Positions 10,823-21,799 of a stretch of 64,000 nucleotides of DNA are shown here, one piece after another. The DNA is from Taenia hydatigena. Its lineage: Eukaryota; Platyhelminthes; Cestoda; Cyclophyllidea; Taeniidae. Location of the stretch: contig JADWOT020000009.1 of assembly GCA_036345935.2 (NCBI GenBank), forward strand, positions 5,351,381-5,415,380. The letters are read 5' to 3'. Made by a program: the position numbers and the translations under genes. Positions within the stretch are counted from its first letter, which is position 1; each line of letters opens with the position of its first letter. Below the pieces are notes generated by a model that did no database searches, was not told the DNA's origin, and saw only the letters and a program-made list of their open reading frames with translations.

Positions 10823-11710
10823 TGTAGTGTCCCGAGGCTCCCTCGAAGGCAAAAGAAGGCAGAATGCTAGGTAGAATATATATATACTCAACAGACAGAG
10901 GAAAATAAGCTGCTGGCATGGCCCGGAGGCCAGCCCACGCAGCTAGGGCAGTACGGACACCCCTGTGACCCTGACCGGAACCGGTAATTCCAACAAACAG
11001 AGTACTACATTGCCCTCTCCTCTTTCGAGCGTCGTTCGCGACGCGCCCCTCGACACACAGCCATCACAACATACTCGGTGATGCAACAAGCACCCACGAG
11101 CTAACCACGCCAGTCGCCGACATTCGACGCGATTGAGGCGATGCTTGACACCAACGTCAGTGATCCCTCTTGACAGTGCATTGCACTTCGAGTTTCGTTT
11201 GGGTTGGAAACAAAGTTCAGAATAAGTGGTTCTGTCGACCATCAGTATGTCCGTAGGGAGGCATTAGCATGCCTATCTCCTTAAGCAAGTATATTAAGAA
11301 AAGTCTTCGGAACGAAACTTTTCAGATGGTCCATGGCTAGAGTTGCTTCAGTTGTTAGTGACTTTCTTGTAGAACACAGAGATGGAGTAGATGACGGAGG
11401 CGGACTTCGATCTTGGCCCATCCCTAGCACATGTACTTCCTTTGCACCGCTGTAACATGCCACAGGCGGTAGATATCGGGATAAAAACCCTATAGAGTTG
11501 GGTCCGCTTTCCGCTGCCACCAATGTAGCGTCCCGGGCTCCCTCGAAGGCAAAAGAAGGCAGAATGCTAGAGTATAATATATGTATACTCAACGGACGGG
11601 GGAAAACAAGACGCTGGCATGGCCCCGAGGGCAGCCTACGCAGCTAGGGCGATATGACCACCTCTGTGACCCTGACCGAAACCGGTAGTTCAAACAAACA
11701 AAGTACTGCA
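10823..11710 (-). mobile_element. TRIM-like miniature LTR retrotransposon, copy 2 (structurally complete)
   Basis: Total 888 bp: LTR 10823-11009, interior 11010-11523, LTR 11524-11710. Both LTRs are 187 bp, start TGTAG and end CTACA or CTGCA. On the minus (sense) strand the 5' LTR is followed one base later by TGGTGGCAGCGGAAAGC, a good primer-binding-site candidate, and the 3' LTR is immediately preceded by the polypurine tract GAAAGAGGAGAGGGCAA. The 514-bp interior has no meaningful open frame. The LTR has a TATA-like block (ATATATATACTC region). Flanks GTCAA and TCAAA share four bases but are not a clean 5-bp duplication. The layout is that of terminal-repeat retrotransposons in miniature, which depend on proteins from autonomous LTR elements. 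Confidence 0.88.
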
Positions 11711-11810
11711 TCAAAGATACGATGACGGTCCCCAACGTATTCTCTTTTTTAGTTTCAGGACTTAAAATCTGATGTGTTGCACATAAAATGCTTTGTTTTT
11801 TTTCCACTGT

Positions 11811-11980
11811 TAGACCAAATTATGTTCACTTGAGCGGGCAAATTGCCTTTGTCTAGTGGGATAGTCTCTGGGCCATACTACCAGTTCCATCCCTTTTCTT
11901 TGGCTTAATGGATGTTTATAAAAGTTATGTATCGTATCTTTTTTTGCCATCAAGGAAGTCTTGGGACGATAATACATTAC
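11811..11980 (+). repeat. degenerate TRIM-family LTR, opposite orientation
   Basis: The plus strand follows the LTR sense consensus: TCTCTGGGCCATACTACCAG, then a Pyr-rich TTTATAAAAG block, then TTTTTTTGCCATCAAGGAAG and CTTGGGACGATAATACA at the 3' edge. It lies in opposite orientation to the neighbouring copies. No interior is attached. Confidence 0.55.
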
Positions 11981-13222
11981 ATTGTCCAGATATTTATTAT
12001 GACCTCGGAAAGACTCAGAGTTGACTGAGATTGACAATCAAACTTGGCTTTATAGGAAAAAATAGGTCTAGCTAAAATGTACACTAGATGGTTAGATGAT
12101 TTCGGTTGATCCAACTAACTATTGTTTCATTTTACCTGATCCAATTGTATTATAACAATTACGGCTCGAACATAACTTCACATGCAGTGAATACTTATTC
12201 GATGCTTTTAGTTTTGATTATCACCTTGCTTGCATGGCATTTGATCTGAGCTAGGGCAAAGATTAGGAATGCCTGTTACTGACGTTTGGGCATTTTGTTT
12301 TAATTTGCACCATTTCCGGCGCCCTTTTAAATCTCATCGGCGGGTGTACGTGTTGGGTTTTGATGCGACTGTCTGTCATGGAGTTGTTTTAGCATCGTTT
12401 ATACGTTAGATTTATTGGCTTCTTAATGAAGCACATTCGCCTTGCTATTTTTGTATTTGGTTCTTCTTCATGGCAAACATTATGTTGAATTCTTTAAGAG
12501 TTGGAGATCGGTTCTTGATATTTTCTTTCGTGAAAGTCTTTTGGGATAGTTCATTCATGTTTTATGGTCGACCCGCTTTACGTTTAACTTTGGTCTAGTT
12601 CTGAATGCATAGTAACTACATGGTGGTTTTGTAAGTGCCTATTATGTTGTGGTATGTCCACCCCACACCTGTTTAATATCTTACCAGTATTACATAGTTA
12701 TTAATAAATAGAATAGGTGGGAGTAAACTTCCTTGTGATATTTTACTCGCATTCTTTCGTCAAGCATTATTGTTTTTCGGTTCATTTATTATTCATTTGC
12801 TTGTCCTCTTATCGTAGCGATAAACCGGGGAACATGGACTGAATTTCAGCTTTCATTGATCCTCTGGCAAAGACTTTGCGTCAGTGCGTTTAAATCGAAC
12901 ACAATAGATAGTAATTTTGTGACAGAGTTTTTTTTGTCTTGCGAGAGCGGGACCAGGTCATTTTTAGATTTTTACTTATAGAAATTGTCAAAATACAGGT
13001 CCGATTGCGGACTTTGAAATTGCGGGAGAAGCCATCCTTTTTTGAACATTATTCTAATGGACGCCTATTGGGGATGTAAGATCCATCATGGAAACAATTA
13101 TTTTTAGCCCTAGCCGTGTTTACAAACACTTGTAAGGATTATCCTTACCTTCCAAGCGTAGACAAACCCATCTGGATTTTAGGTGAAGAACGTAGCTCTT
13201 TAAAAGGTGAGTCGATGCACAC
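11981..13222. other. gene-free stretch upstream of ATG4
   Basis: AT- and T-rich DNA with no recognisable coding exon, RNA gene or repeat. It may hold the 5' exon that would supply the missing extreme N-terminus of ATG4. Confidence 0.4.
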
Positions 13223-16200
13223 ATGCCATTTCCTGCACTGTTTACGTCGAATGCACCATGCTTATTAGTTCCGCCTCATTGTTTAGACCAAGAGGAGATA
13301 GCCAACGATATCCGTTCGCGATTGTGGTTCACATACCGACGAGGTTTCGCCCCAATCGGAGATGAAAAGGGCCCCACCACAGACACTGGTTGGGGCTGCA
13401 TGCATCGGTGCGGTCAAATGCTGGTTGGTCAGGCACTCATGCAGCTCCATTTGGGTCGAAGTCAGTGATGTCTAACGTTAATTCGTCTCCCTTGATTAAT
13501 CATGCTTCCGTCAAATAGGTTCGTGCATGTTAACAGGATATTCTTCCTTTACCCTTCAGGATGGCGGTGGAATCCCGATCGCTTGGATCGATCATACTTG
13601 CGGATTTTGAAGATGTTTGAAGATAAGCCAACTGCACCTTATTCTATTCACAAAATAGGTTAGTGATTGAGGTCAATTGTGCGTATGTACACCCTTTTTT
13701 TGTAACTTCTACTTGGTCTTGTTTCAATTTTAGCGTCCAAAGCTGCATCAGATGACAGTAAGACTGTCAGCAGCTGGTTAGGACCCAACACAGTCGCTCA
13801 AATTCTTAAGTAGGTTTTGTAATTTAGCCATTAACGTCGTATGACCGTAAGCGAATCATATCATTCACCATATTGCATATTTATAGTTGGAAACTGAAGA
13901 CGCTGCTTGTTTTCCTTTGTCACGAGCTGGAAATTTAACTATTTTTTTTGACCTGGCTTAATGTGAATAAAATTCAATTCATGCCTCAAAAATTTCATGA
14001 GCCGAATCTCTTAATGAAGAGTTAATAATTCTGTTTTTACAAATAAAGCAGTGGTTGATTTTTGTGCGTCCGTTTTATAGGAAGCTCTCTGTCGGTGATC
14101 GATGGACAAACCTTGTTGTTCATGTGACAACGGAAGGTGGAATTGTAGTGCAGGAAATCAGTAGGCTTGAGATTTCAATATGGTTTTTATTTCATACCGA
14201 GCTAATGTTATATAGTTACAAGCTGAATTGTAGACTCGAATTCGCCTCAGTTTCAGAAATTTAAGGTTGCATGAGGTCGTCCTGTAAAGTCCGCAATAGG
14301 ATTTATTAAACCTTTATAAAAAGCAACTTCCTCAACAAAGGAAATGCTCGACCTCTGTTTAAACAAAAGGATGAATTGTATTCCTTTCGGCGAACTCTAG
14401 TTTTAATTTTATTAGCAATCTAGTTTCATTTTACAATTAATCTACCGTCTTTCTTGCTCGATTGGAATTTGGTAATTTAGTACTCTTCGTTTTTCGCGTG
14501 TGCTTTGTCTCTTACCAGAAAGTCTCTGCCGCCGAAGTGTCTCGGCCCGGGCTCCTAAAATTGCAGCAATTGATGAGACAGCTTGTGATAAGGTCACTCC
14601 ACCTCCTTCTCCCGTCTCCTACAATTCCTTCCACTCCTCAGCAGGGCGGAAAAATAGCGACAGGTCAATAACCTTAATATATTCTTCTGATGACAATCCT
14701 GTGGTAGTCTAGGTAATGCCACTTTACAATTCTTTCTCCGTCCTTTAAGACCAGTTATTGTGAGCAGTCCAATAACTGTGGAGGTGGACGATGAGAGTGT
14801 GGCGATAATCCTACCCCCGGTCTATAACATGCCTCGCAACATGTCGGTCTCTGTGTTGGAGGCAAAGACTCCCTCTGGAGACGACTCCTCTCCCACTCCG
14901 GAGACTCTGAACTCGGAGTCATTTTCCACATTCACTACCACAACTACCGCTTCTTCCACGTGGCACCCTTTGCTCCTCATTCTTCCCCTTAGACTCGGCC
15001 TGCACGAGTTCAATATGCGCTACGCACCCGCGCTTCAGGTGAATTCCTCCTTCTCACCCCGTTTCCTGAGTTTATAAACCAGAGACCATAGAAAGGGGTG
15101 GTAGAGTGCGCTGTTATCCATACAAGAACCTAAGAAAGTCTCCTGCGAGGTTTCTACTAGTTTCAAATCGCTTCGAGGTCACCTCTGCTCTATTAAAAAC
15201 GAACTTCTCATGTGATCGTCTAAGTTAATTTTTTTTTAGTAATTTACACTTCTCCGTGTGTTAAATTACTTCCAATCTGATTTAACTCGAACGCAAGATT
15301 CCCTCCAACTGATTTGCACCCAAAGATAGTACCGAAGAGGTTAGGAGTTAAAGCGGAAAGATCATTGTGGGGCCTTGAAAACTCGATTGTGAAACACTCC
15401 TGTAATCGGCCTGATTTCGAATCCTATTAATGCTCAAACCATCGATACCAAAGTGTTTCACTATGATGCCGTTTTAACATGCGAAATAGCAGTGTATGCA
15501 TCTTGTTATTGATGGAAGGGTCTGTTCAAGCTGCGCCAGTGCGTGGGTGTGATAGGTGGGAGACCGAACCACGCCCTCTGGTTGATCGGGAGTGTGGGGG
15601 ACGACGAAGTACTCTGCCTCGACCCGCACACCACACAGGCGGCGGCGATTCTGGGCGAACCAGCACCGGGAAAGAGCAAGGAAGCTGCCTCGCTGGACGG
15701 CTCTTTCCACTGCACTACTCCTCTCCGTCTTCCGCTGCGCCTTCTCGATCCCTCCCTCGCCGTGGCCTTCGTTTGCGGCACCGAAGCTGACTTTGACGAC
15801 CTCTGCACTCACCTAGTCGCCGACCAACTCTCTCCCTCCCTCTTCGAAGTCCACGAGACCCGCCCTCGCAATATTCCCCCACCTTCCTTCACCTCTCTCC
15901 GCACTCCTGAAGGATGGGGCGAGCTCTTCGCCACCTCTGCCTCACCCGCTCCTCTGAGTTCCAAATGCAAAACAGGTGAGCCACTGGCATTGCTCATTGT
16001 GGCATCCTGGCAAGGTTTGCCCAAGTGTTAGTTAATGTTATTAAGCTACCAATTCTACAAGTTATAACCTTTGTTAAACATATTACCGTCTGGAAGAACG
16101 AGTTATACAAACCCTTAGAACAATTTAACTAGCAGGCTGGTAAATAGATACTCCCATCAAGTCGAAAATTTTTACATGAAAACCCGAATCCCACACGACT

Positions 16201-16392
16201 TCTCTGTTCTTAGTGCCATTGCCTTTGCTCCACTTTATGCTTCAATTGCGTAAAACCCCACTAAGGAGCCAGGAAACAGAATGTAGCAATCTCTAAAACT
16301 TCAGAATTGTCTCTGCACTAACTCCTCAGTGATCGAAAATTGTATGGTGGTGCTTTCCCTTCATTGCAGATGGGGACTTCGAGCTGGTGTAG
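13223..16392 (+). CDS. ATG4: ATG4 cysteine protease (autophagin)
   Basis: Cytosolic protease that processes and delipidates ATG8/LC3 in autophagosome formation. Eight exons: 13223-13460, 13560-13658, 13734-13809, 14081-14160, 14519-14663, 14768-15038, 15531-15975, 16370-16392; they sum to 1377 nt, 458 residues. Diagnostic segments: SRLWFTYRRGFAPIG, then TDTGWGCMHRCGQM with the catalytic Cys, WRWNPDR, YSIHKI, WLGPNTVAQILK, VVQEI, WHPLLLILPLRLG, GVIGGRPNHALWLIG and LDPHTTQ with the catalytic Asp and His. It ends DGDFELV, like the DEDFEIL tail of animal ATG4. Compared with human ATG4B it carries an extra Ser/Thr/Pro-rich stretch (exons 5-6) before the LLLILPLRLG core. The start is uncertain: the usual WLLG-type N-terminal motif is missing, and an acceptor-like TTTAG lies at about 13,282-13,286, so the first coding exon may lie upstream. 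Confidence 0.93.
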
Positions 16393-17278
16393 CCTGACGT
16401 GCATTTCCCAATGCGGCGGGTTTGTGGTATCAAAATTGCTCGATTGCCTTGTTCTGCTTCAACATACCTGTATGTTCGGGAAAAGCTCACGAATGCAAAT
16501 TGCGCGCATGTGCAGAGCTGCGTTTCATATTTTACTACTGCTCTCGTTAGCAATGCAACTAGTTATACAAAACCTATAACTTTCGTTGCCATGGATGCTG
16601 AACCTGGGCTTTGGGGAAACCGAAAAGTGATCCCTTCCGTGTAAATTCAATTACGCCAAACATCATTGGAAGAAAAAGTGCTAGTTTATGTGGGTCTACA
16701 GCTGTGAAAACTGTTTTTTGGCGATTCGTTACACAGGGCTTGGCCATGGGCGTTCTGATCTTTCATCAAAATGGACCAATTTTTTTCCATTCAGGAAGTC
16801 CCGCGAATGATAGTTCATTCGCCACCCCGCTTAATTACACGCTAATTAGCTGGCCATGAAGTCAACGATTCTCACTGTGACCAGTGAACAGGTTGATGCC
16901 AGAAATCCACACCGATAGGCTCGATGTACCAATTTCGGCGAAAGGGAATCCACAGAGGCCCAGAGACAATGCACGGTCTTTCAGCTCTCAGAGTGTCCGG
17001 CAGTTATCCGATTGCAGGTCACACCAAGTCTGCTGCTTTCATTTTAGAGCCATGAAAGTCAGTTTCTGGCCCAAAGACTTCGTCCAAAAAATCGGTGGTA
17101 CAGAGGACGGTGAACTTAAAGAAAACTAGCCGATCCATCCCCACGAAGTAACTATGTTTGCAGAGGAGGTCTTTCGTGGGGGTCTGTTTTACACCAAGTG
17201 CTCATGTGTGGTTCAGCATTCTCCATTTACTGACCTTAAATACAGAGGCCATATAATTGTAGCGGAAGGGTGTGGTAT
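16393..17278. other. convergent 3' flanks of ATG4 and EXOSC4
   Basis: The two genes converge here. The sequence should contain both 3' untranslated regions and their poly(A) signals. No further gene is recognisable; the short plus-strand open frames have no family similarity. Confidence 0.5.
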
Positions 17279-18440
17279 TTACATGCGCTCAGAGAGCTTC
17301 ACATATCGCCTCAAATTCTCGGAAAGTTCGCCATGAATGACCTTTGCCACCTCAATACCACCGCGAATGAGAACTATAAGCTTTTCCGAGGGGAGCCACG
17401 ATGAGAGCCGCGTATGAAGGAGACGGGCACCAAAAAGGTGCTGAGGCAAGGCATCAGGTGGAAGGGAAGGTGCAAAGTCCTCTGTGAGGGCGCTTACACC
17501 TGAATTCGTGCTTTCGAAGAGGCAGACAGCGGTGACTCGAGTAACACGAGAGTTCTCCTCATACCGACACAAGTCAGCGAACAGGCGTGACCCGTAAAAG
17601 CCTACGAGAAAAATATGGGAATATTTAGGCGCTCTGAATGCGTCCATGACGGCGCAAAACGTACCCACGGTTGACGCAACGGCGAAGCCAATCATTTCGA
17701 TTCCAGCGGCCACCAGCGCTAGACTAGCGGCGTTGATCGCAGTACTGAACTCTGAACCGTCTGATTGGAGAACTTCGATAAATATATCGATTTGGGCTGT
17801 TGGGTAAATTGGTCCGCGAATTAATGCTGAAAAAACTTCCTGAACATCCCAAAAACAAAACCATTTTACTAAACGAAGGGTAACAAGCGGATGTTAAAAT
17901 ATTTCTGTGCCAAGAACTTGTCATATGGGAAGAATGTAGGAAGTTAAATAGACGTAAGAATATTTAAATATAGCGCAGCGCCCATGGTGCTTATCTACGA
18001 ATTCCATGTAAACTCTCATACCAGCAGGCAATGCATATTTTTTCTCAAATGTTCACAAGATACATCAGTCAGTGACAGTTAGATAATTAGTTTTAAGAAA
18101 GTTGGTTGATTTGTTACTATATGCGATATTGACAAACCTCAATAGTCATTGCGTATTCTGCTGCAACTTTATCGGAATGGGTATGTTTCTGTCGGCTGCC
18201 AGAAGTGTTGACAAAAGGAGGGCGATTGTACTGACAAGTGATACAAACCTCATCAGGTGCTTCGTCAGCTTTGACGTTGCAAGGATGAGGACCGAATATT
18301 GATGCAGTTACTTTCGTATTGCCCTGTTGTAGAAGAACAGAGCCATCTGCCAACCCAGGTAGAAATTCACAATGGATGGTACGCAGTTCTGTTGTTTTGC
18401 GGCCATCGACACGGCGATTATTGAAATACAACTCCGCCAT
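17279..18440 (-). CDS. EXOSC4: exosome complex subunit RRP41 (EXOSC4), RNase PH fold
   Basis: Ring subunit of the RNA exosome, which degrades and trims RNA from the 3' end in nucleus and cytoplasm. Exons on the minus strand: 18440-18138, a proposed 22-nt microexon 18043-18022, and 17826-17279. They total 873 nt (290 residues); without the microexon the frame would break. Motifs: RRVDGRKTTELR near residue 10, DGSVLLQQGNTKV, FGPHP, CQYNRPPF, then IYPTAQIDIFIEVLQSDGSE and INAASLALVAAGIEM, which matches the LYPRSQIDIYVQVLQADGG region of human RRP41. It is longer than the human protein (245 residues), mainly at the C-terminus. Animal ring subunits are catalytically inert. It is divergent from the CK2 alpha gene, with 982 bp between the two start codons. 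Confidence 0.9.
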
Positions 18441-19422
18441 TGGATATGCAGTAAAAGCAAACGAAAATGATCACCCGTAAGTGTTTACGAACGCGAATCA
18501 GTATCAGCTCACTCTAACACATAACTGTATAAAACACAATGAGTATTTTGCCACGGATCATGGGATAAATAAAAAACTACCAATCATCAGCCAAAAATTT
18601 ATTAAAACTAAAAAATCGTTAAATTTGGCAGTGAAAAAGTCGGCAAATTAGAAGAAAACTGTATCGACCTGTGCCACTGAACAACTAAGTCGTGCGGTTA
18701 TCAGCTGTAGGCATGTACAAAGCATATTTTAAAAGGTGCGAATTGCTTTTTAAACGACTAAAAAAGAGTGTGTTCAAATTTGCTAAAATACTCAGGTATT
18801 GAAAGGTAGCAAAATTTTTTGTATTTTTGTATTTCCTAGCAAAAGCAGTTATTTCAGACCAATGTTTGAATGATGCTGATGGAACGATGTTTATATGGTG
18901 CTTTTTTTGCCCTATTATAATTTAAACATTTTATTCGAAATACACTTGGAAAACCATGCATATTAACAATCACGTTCTGAAATACTTTTTATAAATATAT
19001 GTTTTATCTTTCTAAAAATACACTTTTGTTTGCTTACGCTGGTGGCTTTTTCTAGAGTGGTTTCGGTTCTGCGTCTGTTCGTTGGGCGTACGTTCGTCCT
19101 ATTTAGTGGTGAGGCGTTGAGGAATGGTTGGATTTGTCTTGCCTTCAATATACTAGGCTTAAATTGCTCTAAATGTTGCATGGACCAAACTCGTGTCCCA
19201 TGAATTTTACATTGGTTGCCACCTATTTCATTATCGCAGGTGGACACTGAGTAGAAGTATTGTGGCTTTCTTCCACCTTGTTAGGTTCTTTTTTGTTGTT
19301 GCATTTATCTCTATTTTTGCCTGATATGGGGATCAAGTGAAAAGTTCTTAGTTGTATGCTTTAGTTCATAAACGTTTCTTGCCGGTTTTGATTATCTGTG
19401 TCACCTTGTGGGCATTTTAGGC
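18441..19422. promoter_or_regulatory. shared upstream region of EXOSC4 and CK2 alpha
   Basis: Both genes point away from this 982-bp interval, so it must hold both promoters, possibly a bidirectional one. It ends in a splice acceptor (CATTTTAG, 19413-19420) two bases before the CK2 ATG, so the right part is probably an intron or a trans-splicing outron. No conserved promoter element was identified by eye. Confidence 0.5.
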
Positions 19423-20773
19423 ATGCAGGTACAAAGCAGAGCCCGCATTTATGCTGACGTGAATTTAACCAAGCCCCGTGAGTACTGGGACTATGAAAAC
19501 TACACTATTAATTGGGGAGACCAGGATGATTATCAAATCGTGCGCAAGCTCGGGCGTGGGAAGTACAGCGAAGTTTTTCAGGGCATAAATATCACCAACA
19601 ACACCAACTGTGTTATTAAGGTGCTTAAGCCGGTAAAAAAGAAGAAGATCCGTCGCGAAATCAAAATTTTGGAGAATCTCAGAGGCGCCGAAAATATTGT
19701 TTCTCTCCTGGCTGCTGTTAAGGACCCTGTAGTAAGTTCGTAGGCGTTATTCAATCAGTCTTCTGTGCGGATACGTGGTTTTCATTATTGTAACAACTTT
19801 TAATGCACGCTTGTCAGTTTTGGACTCCTTAATTGCTATCCACAAATACAGATATTCTAAGAAATACTTGCCATCAGTTTTAACCACAAATATTTTCAAA
19901 TCTTTAGTCGAGAACTCCAGCTCTTATTTTTGAATATGTTGACAACAAGGATTTCAAGGATTTGTACCAAAATTTGACTGACTACGACATTCGGTTCTAT
20001 ATGTTTGAATTGCTTCGGGCTCTCGATGCATGCCACAGCATGGGAATCATGCATCGTGATGTCAAACCTCACAACGTCATGATTGATCATCCAATGAGAA
20101 AGCTCCGTCTTATCGATTGGGGTCTCGCTGAATTTTACCACCCTGGTCAGGAGTACAATGTTCGTGTCGCATCTAGGTATTTCAAGGGTCCAGAGTTGCT
20201 TCTGGACTATCAGGTATGTTCTGGTTTCATCTGTTTCCAAGCGTTTCACGTTTATGGGCATTTTCGGATGGTAAATGTGAACGGGCTTATTCTACTTTCC
20301 CGTTGTAGACGTATGACTACTCTCTTGATCTATGGTCTCTGGGTTGCATGTTGGCCAGTATGATATTCAAGAAGGAACCATTTTTTCATGGACACGATAA
20401 TTATGACCAGTTGGTACGCATTGCAAAGGTTTTGGGCACGGTCGAGTTGTTCGATTACATTCGTAAGTATAACATTGAGATGGACCCTCGTTTTAATGAC
20501 ATTCTGGGAAGGCATGGTCGAAAACGCTGGGATCGTTTCATTACGGCTGACTGTGAGCATTTAGCAACACCGGATGCGATCGATTTGCTTGACAAATTGT
20601 TGAGATATGATCACCACGAGCGTCTTACGGCAAAAGAAGCAATGGAGCACGAATACTTTGCCAACATTCGAAAGGCTCGCTCTGAAGGCGCTGCTGCTGT
20701 TGCCGCGAATAACGGAAGTAAGGAAGGATGTAACAGCGTCGGCGATGTGAATTCAAAAGATGACGCAAACTAA
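19423..20773 (+). CDS. CSNK2A1: casein kinase 2 catalytic subunit alpha
   Basis: Constitutively active acidophilic Ser/Thr kinase, catalytic part of the CK2 holoenzyme, in nucleus and cytoplasm. Three exons, 19423-19731, 19908-20213 and 20309-20773, give 1080 nt (359 residues). The N-terminus ARIYADVN, the glycine loop [11 protein letters not shown], the Lys-rich [13 protein letters not shown] substrate-recognition stretch, the catalytic loop HRDVKPHN and the DWG triplet (DFG in most kinases) identify CK2 alpha. [10 protein letters not shown] and [17 protein letters not shown] are also characteristic. The C-terminal tail after [10 protein letters not shown] is short, rich in Ala, Asn and Asp, and unlike the vertebrate tail. 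The first coding exon begins with a splice acceptor two bases before the ATG. Confidence 0.97.
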
Positions 20774-21288
20774 TTTACGCCTCGGAAGAATATTAGCAAA
20801 TAGGCGCCGAGTTGTGCTGTAAATCTTTCAATCGTCTCATGGTGATAGCACTTGCCTAAGTCCCTTGTACATCTATTCCCTCCCCCAACTTACTAATCAA
20901 ACAATTTGTCAAGCGTTTATCCCCAACAGCTTCGTTTCCTTATGCAAAATTGTACAATTAAACATGAAATTAACAGCTGTCGATGGAAAATGGAGGTTTC
21001 TCCTCTTGCCTACTTGTGCTCCTCCGCACCTTCTTTCCTGCATTTTTGTTTGGGAACTCGCGTTTTTGTCGAAGGCTGAGACGCATGAATGCATCCATCC
21101 GCATTCCCCGCTCTGGTTCCCGTGATGCTTGTCCTTGTCGATGAGATTGTGTCGAACGCTTATTTTAGGGGACGATGTACGCCCTTTCAGTGCGTTTTGG
21201 CCTTCTAAGGCACCACGTAGTTAATTTTGGGCTCTACTACATAATTTTTAGTGGGCTTCGTGTGATGTGGTTGTTAACATACCTTCAG

Positions 21289-21799
21289 ATGGTTTTATAG
21301 CCGACTTGATGCCTGCTGGGTAGGTGCAGCGCTTCACGCAGTGTGGAGTTGTCGAAGTAGATTTTGGTATAGCGTACCCGGTGGTCGTCACCTCGCTGAC
21401 AGTCGCCTCGGCTCCGGCGGTCGGTTCTCGCCTTCACCGTCCGGACTTGGATCCGTGACGGAGCATGCCAAGCTGGTGCGCGCATCTTTCATCGCTCCGC
21501 TGGGTTGTAGTCTTAATGCATCGGTGAGAAGCTATAAGGCATGGAAGTGTTTTAGTTTTTACTTTTAAATACCGCACTGAATACTGTCATCACGTTGTGT
21601 TGAATGGTACTTGAGGAGTGACTTTATGCTGACGGGAGTTCGCCACCGCTTTCTTATGTATTCGCTTTAAGTTTAAACATTGCAGCTTATTTGTAGCTAT
21701 GCATAGCATGAAGTGTCGCTCCCTGGGAGACTGGCATGCGTGCGTGGTTGGCCAGATGGATTCTACCAGTTGTTTGGGTCTGTGTCCCTGGCCATCAGG
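21289..21799 (+). other. two exon-like blocks downstream of CK2 alpha, function unknown
   Basis: Block 21289-21523 is distinctly GC-rich against AT-rich flanks. It is bounded by an acceptor (CATACCTTCAG) and a donor (TCG followed by GTGAGA), and has an open frame across its whole length (starting WFYSRLDACW, later FWYSVPGGRH). Block 21685-21799 is bounded by CATTGCAG and CATCAG followed by GTAACA; joined to the first, it stops after about seven codons. No family is recognised. The blocks could be exons of an unknown gene, alternative 3' exons of CK2 alpha, or a spliced non-coding RNA. A minus-strand reading of the first block is also partly open, as expected for GC-rich DNA. Confidence 0.3.

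Noticed and set aside
11810..12037. Minus-strand open frame that at first looked like an integrase C-terminal tail
   Set aside because: The DNA follows the TRIM LTR consensus in the other orientation, so the reading frame is incidental.
15474..15812. Minus-strand open frames of 100-112 codons
   Set aside because: They are antisense shadows of the large ATG4 exon 15,531-15,975, which carries the catalytic Asp-Pro-His.
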